A DNA stretch of 64,000 nucleotides from Deltaproteobacteria bacterium (GCA_022710585.1 JAKLGV010000002.1:62001-126000); one strand, 5' to 3'. Shown: positions 1 to 8,401, numbered from the stretch's first letter. The notes: generated by a model from the sequence alone, not told the origin. Made by a program: numbers and translations.

Positions 1-940
1 CCTGGTCGGTGAATATTATGGCCAGATTCTTGGCATGAGCGTCGGCATTGCCGATAAGAAAATTGAAGATCGTCCATTGCAAAAGAGCCAGACGATCAGC
101 GGCGGGGCTGATGCTTTTTTCCTGCAATAATGTAAAACAATGCTCTAAAGAAGGACCGCCCTCGCTTTCGTATTTCTGATCGGGCAGAAATCCCAGTGCC
201 TGGCAGAAATCTTCCTGATGAAGGCGCATAATATGGCCATCCTTATTGCGGCTACGATCATAACGTTGAATGACGTAGAGTTTATCAAGGCCGCGGCGGA
301 TCGCAACCGGCGGTGCAGGCAATCCCATCTTTTGCGCCAGCATCATGCAGAAGGCTTCATTCTCCACCGTATCTTCCAGATCCCTTATCGGCGGTTTAAG
401 TATATGGGTGCTAGGCGCATTACCCGAAGCGATAAAAATACCTTCGCCTTCCATGTAAACCGGCAGTTTGTTTTGCGCGCCGGCAAGGGAAAGGCGCATT
501 CCTTCCACTCCGGCCATCAGGGGTCTTTTAGGAAGATCGGCGATAATCCGATGCAATTCCTCCTCATTGAGACGCTGATATCCCGGTTTAACAACAGGGA
601 TAAAACCGGCAGGAAGAACAGACACAGCCCCGGCACATTCACCGCCTATGCTATTTAACATGGCAAAGTCATTACTCGCTGAAATTTGCAGACGCCGGGC
701 GATAATTCGTTTTACTTCCGCCTCCGGTAAAAGATTGGAAAAAAAAGGACGGGAGAAATCATCAGGATATATATCCGTTCTCAATGGAAGGTGCAGAGAT
801 AAAGGAATGGCGTTTTTTTTCTTGATCCATTCCACATCATATTGAAAAACAAAACGTCTTTTTTCATCCAGCCGGAGATGACCGGCCAGATGGTCCCAAA
901 GATAGACATCAAGCCCTTGATTGCCGCTATGATTATTCAT
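1..940 (-). CDS. hipA: HipA-type serine/threonine kinase toxin, 3' part outside window
   Basis: The minus-strand frame opens at ATG 940 and runs off the left edge after 313 codons, so the C-terminus is missing. The product has the HipA N-terminal subdomain, then a glycine-rich kinase stretch (GVEGMRLSLAGAQNK) and the catalytic loop NADAHAKN, equivalent to the E. coli HipA loop carrying Asp309. HipA kinases phosphorylate glutamyl-tRNA synthetase and cause growth arrest and persistence; HipB neutralises them. The start overlaps the end of hipB by 8 nt, implying coupled translation. Identity is clear from motifs and from the hipB neighbour; the exact substrate is inferred from the family. Confidence 0.9.
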   Translation of the reverse strand, partial: MNNHSGNQGLDVYLWDHLAGHLRLDEKRRFVFQYDVEWIKKKNAIPLSLHLPLRTDIYPDDFSRPFFSNLLPEAEVKRIIARRLQISASNDFAMLNSIGGECAGAVSVLPAGFIPVVKPGYQRLNEEELHRIIADLPKRPLMAGVEGMRLSLAGAQNKLPVYMEGEGIFIASGNAPSTHILKPPIRDLEDTVENEAFCMMLAQKMGLPAPPVAIRRGLDKLYVIQRYDRSRNKDGHIMRLHQEDFCQALGFLPDQKYESEGGPSLEHCFTLLQEKSISPAADRLALLQWTIFNFLIGNADAHAKNLAIIFTDQ

Positions 941-1163
941 TCGGCCACTTCCTTGATTCTATATAAACGTCGAGCCCCAGAGCATTCAGAACCTGCAGAA
1001 CTTTTCCCATCTGCACTGTTGCTTTGCCGTTTTCCAGATCGGACATAAATCTGTACCCGACACCACATAAAGCCGCCGCATCGGCCAATGTCAGACCGTC
1101 ATCCCTGCGTTTTTTTCTTATGGCAGCGCCTATATTCGCCACCGTGATGACTTTATTTTTCAT
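933..1163 (-). CDS. hipB: HipB-like XRE-family antitoxin/repressor
   Basis: A 76-residue protein that is essentially one Cro/C1-type helix-turn-helix (IGAAIRKKRRDDGLTLADAAALCGVGYRFMSDLENGKATVQMGKVLQVLNALG) with a short C-terminal tail. HipB dimers bind operators upstream of hipBA and trap HipA. Upstream lie two near-identical inverted repeats and a strong promoter, matching autoregulation. It is encoded first and overlaps hipA by 8 nt. A purine-rich AAGGA sits 8 nt before ATG 1163. Confidence 0.9.
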   Translation of the reverse strand: MKNKVITVANIGAAIRKKRRDDGLTLADAAALCGVGYRFMSDLENGKATVQMGKVLQVLNALGLDVYIESRKWPNE

Positions 1164-1169
1164 GATATT

Positions 1170-1237
1170 TATTCCTTAACGGGAATAATAATCCTTTATA
1201 TTACAGCAGTCAAGGATTATATTCCCGATAGGGAATA
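1170..1237 (-). promoter_or_regulatory. hipBA promoter with two HipB operators
   Basis: Two inverted repeats of the form TATTCC-N6-GGAATA lie at 1170-1187 and 1220-1237. Between them, on the minus strand, is a sigma70-like promoter: -35 TTGACT at 1208-1213, 17-bp spacer, -10 TATTAT at 1185-1190. The -10 box overlaps the proximal operator, so repressor binding would block RNA polymerase. The promoter itself is framed by a third inverted repeat, TAATCCTT/AAGGATTA, at 1189-1219. The layout resembles the TATCC-N8-GGATA operators of E. coli hipBA, with a shorter spacer. Confidence 0.8.
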
Positions 1238-1318
1238 TTTATAGTTGTATGTGATTATTGTTGCCGGAATATTGCCGAACAGGAATGAATCTTTGCCCCC
1301 CTCACACCTCACTTTTTC

Positions 1319-1366
1319 CCTATCGCCCATTACCTCTGACCTGCCGTAAGGCGCCTATCGCCTATT
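1319..1366. repeat. 7-nt phased repeat tract with hairpin unit
   Basis: Short tract of CCYATNA-like heptamers with one CCTGCCG/TAAGGCG hairpin pair. It abuts the stop codon (1368-1370) of the adjoining dehydratase gene. Confidence 0.7.
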
Positions 1367-1367
1367 T

Positions 1368-3272
1368 TCAAAGCACGCTATCATTTTCCTGCGGGATGTA
1401 TTCGGGCACGATTTTGTGCAGTTTATTTTTAATGCCTGCCGCATCGTGATCTTCCGCCAGCTTTCTCAACTCCTCAATTCCCGCATAAAGATTCTTTTTG
1501 CCCTCTTCCCGGGAAGTTGCGCCGTTTAAATAACCATTGGAGCGCAGCACCATCACCTTTTTGTGTTCAGTCGGCAGAATATCTTCACCTTCGGAAATCA
1601 ACTCTTCATAAAGTTTCTCACCTTCGCGCAGGCCGGTGTAAACAATCTTAATATCGACATCCGGTTCTTTGCCTGAAAGACGGATCAAGTCTCTTGCCAT
1701 GTCCGCGATTTTCACGGGCGTGCCCATCCGCAGAATAAATATCTCGTTGGTTTTTCCCATCGTGCCCGCCTGCAAAATCATCTGCGCCGCCTCAGGAATA
1801 GTCATGAAAAAGCGGTTGATTTCAGGATGCGTCACAGTGACCGGTCCTCCTTTTTCAATCTGACGGCGGAAGAGGGGAATGACCGAACCGGAGGATCCCA
1901 CCACGTTACCGAAGCGTACGGCCATAAAATGAGTGCCGTTGCCCGCCTGGCTTTGCATAATCAATTCCGTCACCCGTTTACTGGTGCCCATCACATTTGT
2001 CGGACGCACCGCTTTGTCCGTGGAAACCAGCACAAACCTGCTCACTTGATGTCGGACGGCCATTTCCATCGCCACCCGGCTGCCGATGATGTTATTGAAA
2101 ACAGCCTGCCATGGATTTTTCTCCAGCATCGGCACATGCTTATATGCCGCCGCGTGGAAAACAACCGTCGGTTTATATTTCGCAAAAACATTTTCCATCA
2201 GCATCTCATCCTGCACCTGTCCCAGAATGGCTTTGCAATTATGGAAATAGTTTTCGTTCTGCAGTTCCATCTGAATATTGAAAAGATTAGATTCACTCGA
2301 ATCCAGCAGGATCAGCATGTCGGGTTGATATTTGACCACTTGCCGACACAGCTCCGAACCGATGGAACCACCGGCGCCGGTAATCAAAATAGTTTTGCCG
2401 TCAAGATAATTACGGATGTCAATAACATTCAATTGGACAGGCGAACGTCCCAGCAAATCTTCATAGCTGATATCCCGCAGCAATTTGACACTGACCCGGC
2501 CGTCAATCAAATCACCGATACCCGGCAGAATCTTATAAGACACATTACATCGCTGACAAGTTTCCACAATCCGCCGGATTTGTTCACCGGTTGCAGAAGG
2601 AATCGCGATCAGTATTTGCCCGACACTTTTCCCGAGTAAAATCTTCGGCAGGCGATCAACCGTGCCCAACACTTGGACACCATGAATCGTCTTCCCCTGT
2701 TTTGAGAGATCGTCATCAATAAAACCGACGATCTCGTAATTCAACCGGTAGTTATCCCTGATTTCCCGCAGCATTTTTTCGCCCGCGTCACCCGCCCCGA
2801 TGATCAGTATTTTTGTTGCCGGCGTATCGGGTAAAGAAAAAGCGGTGGTCATCTTTTCAGCGCGCATCGAATAGAAAGTGCGGATCATCAGACGCACGCC
2901 GCCTGTCAGAAACAACGTAAGAAAACCGTCCATAATCATTACGGCGCGGGAGTATCCTTCAAATCTGTACATGACCAAGATGATAATAACACTCATAGCC
3001 GTCGATAAAAAACATGCCTTAACCAGCAACCAGAGATCGCTGAGACTCGTGTATCGCCACATCCCTTTGTAGAGACCTAAAGAATAGAAGAACACAAGTT
3101 TCAGGGGAATCATCCATGGAAGTAATTTAAATGGATGTTCAATATTAATATTGGAAAAAGAGAATTCAAAGCGTAGGAGATATGATGAACAGATAGCAAT
3201 GATGAACAAAACAATATCCATCGCTATCATAATATAAAATTTAGGATTCCTGAGTTGCGGATTCCTCATCAT
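1368..3272 (-). CDS. Membrane nucleotide-sugar C4/C6 dehydratase (FlaA1/WbpM/CapD family)
   Basis: 634 residues. Four membrane segments occupy about residues 12-134, followed by a first Rossmann fold (ILIIGAGDAGEKM, about 155-168) and a second, catalytic SDR fold with GAGGSIG at 299-305. The STDKAVRPTNVMGTSKR segment (417-433) has Met-x3-Lys in place of the SDR Tyr-x3-Lys, as in WbpM and PglF. Such enzymes make UDP-4-keto-6-deoxy-GlcNAc at the inner membrane for O-antigen or capsule sugars. The length matches WbpM-type proteins. It is co-oriented with the VanZ-like gene 20 nt upstream. The exact product sugar cannot be told from sequence. Confidence 0.88.
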   Translation of the reverse strand: MMRNPQLRNPKFYIMIAMDIVLFIIAICSSYLLRFEFSFSNINIEHPFKLLPWMIPLKLVFFYSLGLYKGMWRYTSLSDLWLLVKACFLSTAMSVIIILVMYRFEGYSRAVMIMDGFLTLFLTGGVRLMIRTFYSMRAEKMTTAFSLPDTPATKILIIGAGDAGEKMLREIRDNYRLNYEIVGFIDDDLSKQGKTIHGVQVLGTVDRLPKILLGKSVGQILIAIPSATGEQIRRIVETCQRCNVSYKILPGIGDLIDGRVSVKLLRDISYEDLLGRSPVQLNVIDIRNYLDGKTILITGAGGSIGSELCRQVVKYQPDMLILLDSSESNLFNIQMELQNENYFHNCKAILGQVQDEMLMENVFAKYKPTVVFHAAAYKHVPMLEKNPWQAVFNNIIGSRVAMEMAVRHQVSRFVLVSTDKAVRPTNVMGTSKRVTELIMQSQAGNGTHFMAVRFGNVVGSSGSVIPLFRRQIEKGGPVTVTHPEINRFFMTIPEAAQMILQAGTMGKTNEIFILRMGTPVKIADMARDLIRLSGKEPDVDIKIVYTGLREGEKLYEELISEGEDILPTEHKKVMVLRSNGYLNGATSREEGKKNLYAGIEELRKLAEDHDAAGIKNKLHKIVPEYIPQENDSVL

Positions 3273-3292
3273 ATTCCTTATCCTTTAATTAC

Positions 3293-3658
3293 CTAAAGCT
3301 TAAATCTTTTACCCATAATAGGCATAAAAATGAAAAATCCCACGACGACGCCAATCATATTTGCCAGCATATCATTAATATTAAAAGATCGATAAGGCAG
3401 CATATACTGAAACCCTTCGCAGAAAACTGAAAACATTATTCCCCAGAAAAACCATACAGGCAAATATTTTTTTAATTTTATGCAAAAAAAAGCCCAGGGG
3501 ATAAACATCGCCGCATGCAGAATATGATCCAGACGCAAATCAATGATATACGTATTTTCCAGATGAAGAGAATTGCCGATCGGTATTACCGTAAGAATAA
3601 TGATCAGAAGAACATATATGGAAAAGTATTTTTTCAACGATTGCGTCTGTTCCAACAT
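3293..3658 (-). CDS. VanZ-like small membrane protein
   Basis: About 121 residues from ATG 3658, with roughly four hydrophobic helices and the VanZ-like pattern LRLDHILHAAMFIPWAFFCIKL and NINDMLANMIGVVVGFFIF. A longer frame reaches 3799, but its first 47 residues are translated dispersed repeat, so the internal ATG is preferred. VanZ-family proteins recur in polysaccharide loci, where their role is not defined. The stop is 20 nt before the WbpM-like gene, so the two are probably cotranscribed. Confidence 0.65.
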   Translation of the reverse strand: MLEQTQSLKKYFSIYVLLIIILTVIPIGNSLHLENTYIIDLRLDHILHAAMFIPWAFFCIKLKKYLPVWFFWGIMFSVFCEGFQYMLPYRSFNINDMLANMIGVVVGFFIFMPIMGKRFKL

Positions 3659-3883
3659 ATCACGGATAGTTCTTGCTGGTTCAGGCTTGCAGCCTGAATC
3701 TAAACATTTCGGAAACATTTCGGAGCCGGAGTTTGTGTCATTGCCCGGCACCGACCGGGCAATCCAGTATTCTTTTTCCTGGATTCCGGCTAGGCCCACG
3801 CCGGAATGACCATGTTTTTGTTATCGCCCATCCCCCATAACCTCTAACTTCTGGCCTGCCGTAAGGCACCCATCGCCCATCGC
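3659..3883. repeat. Composite dispersed-repeat block
   Basis: No gene supported. Contains the palindrome TTCAGGCTTGCAGCCTGAA (3680-3698) followed by duplicated AAACATTTCGG, then a block including CTGGATTCCGGC and GCCGGAATGACC (3760-3812), then heptamer units with a CCTGCCG/TAAGGCA hairpin pair (3820-3883). The same three families recur at several other spacers. Confidence 0.7.
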
Positions 3884-5242
3884 CTATAATACCTTCCAAT
3901 AGCCCTTTCGGTCACTGCCGACGCGCTCTATTAAACCTTCCGATTTCAATCTTGCCAAGTGCTCCTTTATGGTATTTTCGCTTTTACCCAACACAGAAGC
4001 CAGCTCTTTACGCGTTATCTCAGGATGGGACCTCAGTTGATCAAGCACAGATAGATTTGTATTAGTTTTCTGGGTGGTTTTCTGGGTGGTTTTCTGGGTG
4101 GTTTTCTGGGTGGTTTTAAAAACTGTGACCCTGAAGCCATTCTGAATTTCTTCAAAGCGTGGCAGCGGAAGATTGTATAATTTAAGTGCGTTCAAAATTC
4201 TTTTGATGCCTGAGCCATACTTTTCAATAATACCGGCCTCTTTAAAAATTGAAGCGATCTGCTTGTTACGAATGGCGGAAATATAATCACCCTGTAATAA
4301 TTTCTTTAATGACAGCCCCTCTGCAAGGCGCCCCGGATTGAAGAATTCAATACGGTCCGGGAAAATTTTAATAACAGAATCGTTTGAATCCATGTAATCA
4401 CGATGCACAATCATGTTAATGACGATTTCACGAAGAGCTTCAAGAGGGTAATCCCATCTTTCCTGTCTTTGTTTATCACCTGTGATGATATATGATTTAT
4501 TCAGATGTTTCCGAATGAATGACAGCGTCTCGTCAACTTCGCCAAGCAAATCGCAACGAATTGTTGAACCATCCTGAATGATCGTATCTTCCGAAAAGCG
4601 GCCCATTTCAATGGTTGATAAAAGAGTATCTTTTGCCGTAAAAAGCAAGTAGCAGGCATTTGTAATGAATTTGCCTTTCAGTAACTCAAACTTTTCAAGA
4701 ACCTTTTTAGAATTATCTGTAATAGGATTAGTACGAACTGTATTGGCAAGTTGAATAAATTTATCTACTTTTACCAAAGAAATATCATCAAGACCGTGTC
4801 GGGGATCAGCATAATAATCCCAACTGGCCTGAAAACTTCTGAGATGGATATTAGATATATCGCGTATAGACATCTGATGGTTCGCATTTTTTATCCGTTG
4901 CAGGTATTTCCCGCGACAGCTTACCGGTTTTACCGGGAATTCCTCAACACTAAATATCACCAGATTCTTATGATCAATGGTTAAAATACTTACATCCGGA
5001 ATAACGGATGGTGATGTATTTGATTTAATTTGATTAATCCATTGTTGAATGGTTTCTTTCCCAAGTTGCACGCCTTTAATCTTACCAGCATCTGTTGCGC
5101 CGATAATAACAAAACCGCCTTGTGTATTGGTAAATGCGACGATAGTCTCTATAGCGGCCTGATCAAAAGACGCTTTAAGTTCAACCGTTTCCGATTCGCC
5201 ATTTTTAATTAGCTTGAGAATATTTTGCTTGTTAATTTTCAC
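3884..5242 (-). CDS. AlbA_2/HATPase-type transcriptional regulator-like protein with C-terminal winged helix
   Basis: About 452 residues if GTG 5242 is the start; the longer frame to 5299 begins inside repeat sequence and is less likely. Order: an AlbA_2 putative DNA-binding domain (ESETVELKASFD... GGFVIIGATDAGKIKGV), a middle region ending in an HATPase_c_4-like segment (ALREIVINMIVHRDYM, FNPGRLAEG), a tandem TTQK linker, and a winged helix (RKELASVLGKSENTIKEHLARLKSEGLIERVG). Proteins of this build are often labelled ATP-dependent helicase-related or RecG-like regulators. A regulatory role is inferred; no target is visible. Confidence 0.75.
   Translation of the reverse strand: MKINKQNILKLIKNGESETVELKASFDQAAIETIVAFTNTQGGFVIIGATDAGKIKGVQLGKETIQQWINQIKSNTSPSVIPDVSILTIDHKNLVIFSVEEFPVKPVSCRGKYLQRIKNANHQMSIRDISNIHLRSFQASWDYYADPRHGLDDISLVKVDKFIQLANTVRTNPITDNSKKVLEKFELLKGKFITNACYLLFTAKDTLLSTIEMGRFSEDTIIQDGSTIRCDLLGEVDETLSFIRKHLNKSYIITGDKQRQERWDYPLEALREIVINMIVHRDYMDSNDSVIKIFPDRIEFFNPGRLAEGLSLKKLLQGDYISAIRNKQIASIFKEAGIIEKYGSGIKRILNALKLYNLPLPRFEEIQNGFRVTVFKTTQKTTQKTTQKTTQKTNTNLSVLDQLRSHPEITRKELASVLGKSENTIKEHLARLKSEGLIERVGSDRKGYWKVL
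4066..4113. repeat. Four 12-bp tandem repeats in coding sequence (TTQK linker)
   Basis: Four perfect copies of TTTTCTGGGTGG on the plus strand encode repeated TTQK on the minus strand, just before the winged helix. The unit length keeps frame, so copy changes would only alter linker length. Confidence 0.9.
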
Positions 5243-5263
5243 AGAAAATAACCGCCTATCTTT

Positions 5264-5375
5264 CCTATAACCTATAACCTCGCGCCTGCCGTAAGGCACC
5301 CATCACCTATAACCTCTAACCTGCCGTCAGGCACCTATAACCCATTACCTCTGACCTATAACCTATAACCCATTA
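5264..5375. repeat. Best-preserved heptamer tract: 16 units in unbroken 7-nt phase
   Basis: Reading the plus strand from 5264, sixteen consecutive 7-mers stay in register: CCTATAA, CCCATTA, CCTCTGA and similar. Twice, a pair of units is replaced by CCTGCCG+TAAGGCA (5285-5298) or CCTGCCG+TCAGGCA (5320-5333), which form a 4-bp stem with a 4-nt loop and fit exactly two units. The tract lies between two genes, just before the sugar transferase stop. Confidence 0.9.
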
Positions 5376-5392
5376 CCCGAGCGCCTGCAGCG

Positions 5393-7324
5393 CTACGCAC
5401 TCCTTGCCTTCTTCACCACAATATTATAAAAGCTCTTCCAGAAATACTTCCACTGCGTAACAAAAGGTTTCTGCATATAAGCTTTAATATAGCGTTCCTC
5501 CGAGGCCGTGATCTCGTCCAGCGTCTTGGGCATATCCGCGTAAAAAGGCGGCACCATCCCCGGCTTCACCTTTTTGCGCAGTTCCTGCAACTCCTCATTA
5601 TACAAACTCAAATAGTGACGGCTCAGCGGCCGCACCCCCACAAGCTGCAAATCCCCCTTCATCCAATTATACAGCATCGGCAGTTCATCCAACCATAATT
5701 TGCGCATCAGCTTTCCATAGCCCGTCACCCGAAAATCATCCTTGAACTTGCCCCCCTCCTGCAGCTCATTGAGCTTATGCACATACTCCTGCAGATATTC
5801 AGAGTAGGGATACATCGTCCTGAACTTATACGTATAAATCAGCTTGCCATTGAAGCCCATTCGTTCAAAACGCACAAAAGGCCCGTACGAAGGATTCTCA
5901 TCAAGCGAAGGCGTTTTCACCTTCTGAGCGACAAAATAAAAATCATTACCGATATACTCCTCCGCAATAATTTTGAATCCGCAAAAACTGAGCCTGCCCA
6001 GAATCTCCGTGCGCGAAATCGCCCGGTTTCTGCCTTTCGTAATATTAAAATACATCCCTTTGGTTGCATCCAGCTTCGGCAGGACGCGCGCCCAAAGAAA
6101 ATGCAGAGCATAAAAAAGCTCCCGGAAATACTTCGGGTATTTTTCATCAAACCGTTTTCTCAAGACCTCAATCGTTTCCGCCCTGCCGCCGATGTATCCC
6201 CCGTCCGCCAGCATCTCGTGCGCCTGTAAAAAATACCTGTTAATCCAGCGGATATTATTGAGCTTGTTCAGATTAATCATCAGCCGCGTATGCGACAGAC
6301 TGATCAGCTTGAAGTTCAACATCTCCGACGTGTCCAGAATCAGCGTCTCCACCCTCGTAATTTCAGATAGATTGACCGCCTTGTGAAAAAAGTCGAACAC
6401 CGCCGGCCTGTCCTTCAAATAAACATCCTTCATCCTGGCCTCGATGGGCTGAAAAAGAATCTCTCTTCTTTCTTCATCGTTATTCACAGGAAGATGCTCC
6501 TGCTTCATAATCGAGTGAACCACATGTGACGATTCAATATCCTGAACAGATTCCTGCCGGGTCAGATAATATAAAAGCCACAGCACCATTTCCAGGGCCG
6601 TAAACAGCGTCAGAAAACTGAAAATCTGCGCCCGCGAATAATGGAACATCTGCAAGCCGAACATCAGCGTAGTCATGATCAGCGTCATAAAAATCACCGA
6701 TTTCACACACGGCGAAATGGCGTGAAAATAGGACGCGAAATGGCGTTTATCGAATTTCCGGGTGAGGAACGCCGTGACAATCCACAGACCGGACATAATA
6801 TAAAAGAGCGTTTCATATTCAAGGCTGAGTTTAAAAGTGCCGCGCTTGAAATAATTAATCAGGAAGAAAGAAATAACTAATAAAAGAAAATCACTGGTCA
6901 ATAAAAACAGCGACGTCTTGTGCGCTTTGTCCTGCTTCACATCTTGAGCCGCGATTAATTCTTTCGCCAACACAAAATATATCGTTAAAATGATCGCTTC
7001 CGCAGCGAACAGCAAACCACACGTACCGAATATCTGAATCCGCGAAAATTCAGTAAAACCGGTAATGACAACAAAGAACGAAATACAGAAAACAATAAAG
7101 ACATTCGCCCTGAGCAGATTAAACACAGAGGGCCAGAATTTTACATACAATTCAGGATGAAATTTTTTTGTCAATAGAGAAACAAGGAACCAGAAGCCCA
7201 AAAAGACAACCAGTAATTTCTCATAAGGATGAATCAGATCAAGCGTCCCAGTCTTCAGATAATTGACTGCAAAAAACGCCCCGATCAGCAGCAAAAAATC
7301 GACAACCAAATATTTAAAAGACAT
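5393..7324 (-). CDS. Multi-domain sugar-phosphate transferase (bacterial sugar transferase domain) with duplicated membrane region
   Basis: 643 residues from ATG 7324; a frame back to 7426 passes through heptamer repeat and is rejected. Residues 1-120 and about 137-257 are two related multi-helix membrane blocks (FSRIQIF versus YSRAQIF, DFLLLIGAFFAVNY versus DFLLLVISFFLINY). A middle soluble region resembles a class I methyltransferase end (HEMLADGGYIGG, FCGFKIIAEEYI). The C-terminus carries the polyprenyl-phosphate sugar transferase core: GFNGKLIYTYKFRTM, the Asp-Glu catalytic pair in LWLDELPMLYN, and GDLQLVGVRP. It would load the first sugar onto undecaprenyl phosphate. The usual membrane hairpin just before the catalytic domain is absent. 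Confidence 0.8.
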   Translation of the reverse strand: MSFKYLVVDFLLLIGAFFAVNYLKTGTLDLIHPYEKLLVVFLGFWFLVSLLTKKFHPELYVKFWPSVFNLLRANVFIVFCISFFVVITGFTEFSRIQIFGTCGLLFAAEAIILTIYFVLAKELIAAQDVKQDKAHKTSLFLLTSDFLLLVISFFLINYFKRGTFKLSLEYETLFYIMSGLWIVTAFLTRKFDKRHFASYFHAISPCVKSVIFMTLIMTTLMFGLQMFHYSRAQIFSFLTLFTALEMVLWLLYYLTRQESVQDIESSHVVHSIMKQEHLPVNNDEERREILFQPIEARMKDVYLKDRPAVFDFFHKAVNLSEITRVETLILDTSEMLNFKLISLSHTRLMINLNKLNNIRWINRYFLQAHEMLADGGYIGGRAETIEVLRKRFDEKYPKYFRELFYALHFLWARVLPKLDATKGMYFNITKGRNRAISRTEILGRLSFCGFKIIAEEYIGNDFYFVAQKVKTPSLDENPSYGPFVRFERMGFNGKLIYTYKFRTMYPYSEYLQEYVHKLNELQEGGKFKDDFRVTGYGKLMRKLWLDELPMLYNWMKGDLQLVGVRPLSRHYLSLYNEELQELRKKVKPGMVPPFYADMPKTLDEITASEERYIKAYMQKPFVTQWKYFWKSFYNIVVKKARSA

Positions 7325-7652
7325 TTTCAAATCCCCATCCCCCATAACCCATGACCTATTACCTCTATCCTGATGCATTTTCAATGCGTAAAAAATAAAA
7401 ATTGATTCAAGCGAAACGCAGAACATTCAGAATAACCGCATCGCAACATTTCGAAACATTTCGGAGCCGGCAAAATGCCCGCACCAGCTCAGGACCTATA
7501 GCCTATAACCCCTGACCTATTACCTATTTTTCTGCTGGTTCAGGCTTGCAGCCTGAATCCAAACATTTCAAAGAAACCTCTCCCTTTTCTCGCGTGCTCT
7601 TCAGGGTAATAGGGAGAATTGAGAGGGATTTTTATTTTGTGAATCGAAAAAA
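7325..7652. repeat. Repeat-filled spacer
   Basis: No gene supported. Heptamer units at about 7330-7372 and 7490-7530, two fragments of the AAACATTTCGGAGCCGG family near 7445-7475, and a second palindrome TTCAGGCTTGCAGCCTGAA at 7539-7557. Confidence 0.65.
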
Positions 7653-8000
7653 TCAGGAGATAGACAATTCATCAGGCGTCGTCGTTATAGTTTCGCCTTC
7701 TCGCCGCGCCAATTCGATAATGGCGTTAGCGTCATCTGTAAGCCATTGCTGTTCACCGCATGGGATAGGCTCAATGCGATTATCCGTTTTTGCTGCAAGT
7801 CTCCATAACAGATTTACATCTTCACGGCTGTGCTGTTCGTCAAATCGAGGAGAAACAACCAATAGATCAATATCACTCCACACATCAGCCTTTCCGGTTG
7901 CCTGTGAGCCGAACACAACACCGAACTTTACAGCAATGCCTTTTTCTTTCAGCGCTCGCAAGTATTTTCTAACGCCATTCAGGACTGAATCATTAACCAT
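7653..8000 (-). CDS. MNT-type nucleotidyltransferase antitoxin
   Basis: 115 residues with the minimal nucleotidyltransferase signature VVFGSQATGKADVWSDIDLLVVS (GSx10DxD). In MNT-HEPN modules the transferase neutralises the HEPN toxin, in some cases by adding AMP to a tyrosine. The start overlaps the HEPN gene end by 22 nt. Function is inferred from the pairing. Confidence 0.8.
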   Translation of the reverse strand: MVNDSVLNGVRKYLRALKEKGIAVKFGVVFGSQATGKADVWSDIDLLVVSPRFDEQHSREDVNLLWRLAAKTDNRIEPIPCGEQQWLTDDANAIIELARREGETITTTPDELSIS

Positions 8001-8359
8001 TGAAAAACCCTTTCGGCTTTAGCCATGAACTCTAATGCTTCTTCCTTTGTTGGAGGTTTTGTCAGAGATTCCGGATATCGGCCTTCGATGTGGAAAGCAT
8101 TCATCTCAGCTAGAAATTCCATTTTATCGTTATCTGCCATAAGACCGGCCAGTTCAGCAAGTCGCGACAAATTATGAATCCTTGGCGCAATATCCTGAGA
8201 CTTTTTACATATAATTGCCTTAAGAATTTTTTCGAGAGACAGATGAGCGAAGAAAAGGCCGTGTCTCGTACGACCATTATCCACTAACTGTCGGCCAACA
8301 TCCCAATCTTCTTTTGCGCTTTCTTGCCAAAAGGCAATTTGCTTTGCTATATCAACCAT
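7979..8359 (-). CDS. HEPN-domain protein, likely toxin of MNT-HEPN pair
   Basis: 126 residues, mostly helical, with a HEPN-type core (FFAHLSLEKILKAIICKKSQDIAPRIHNLSRLAELAGL) and a C-terminal helix (ALEFMAKAERVFQWLM). HEPN toxins are RNases; the typical R-x4-6-H motif could correspond to the PRIHNLSRL area but is not canonical. First gene of the pair. A plausible promoter lies upstream at 8402-8430. Confidence 0.75.
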   Translation of the reverse strand: MVDIAKQIAFWQESAKEDWDVGRQLVDNGRTRHGLFFAHLSLEKILKAIICKKSQDIAPRIHNLSRLAELAGLMADNDKMEFLAEMNAFHIEGRYPESLTKPPTKEEALEFMAKAERVFQWLMIQS

Positions 8360-8401
8360 GCAATGTAATCACTTATATCGAAACTCATAAGCTTTTGATA
8401 A

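Noticed and set aside
218..658. 146-codon plus-strand ORF
   Set aside because: Antisense to hipA, whose motifs are clear on the minus strand.
1827..2639. 270-codon plus-strand ORF
   Set aside because: Antisense shadow of the WbpM-like dehydratase; His-rich composition typical of such shadows.
5264..5375. CRISPR-like array
   Set aside because: Units are 7 nt without unique spacers, and no cas genes are present.
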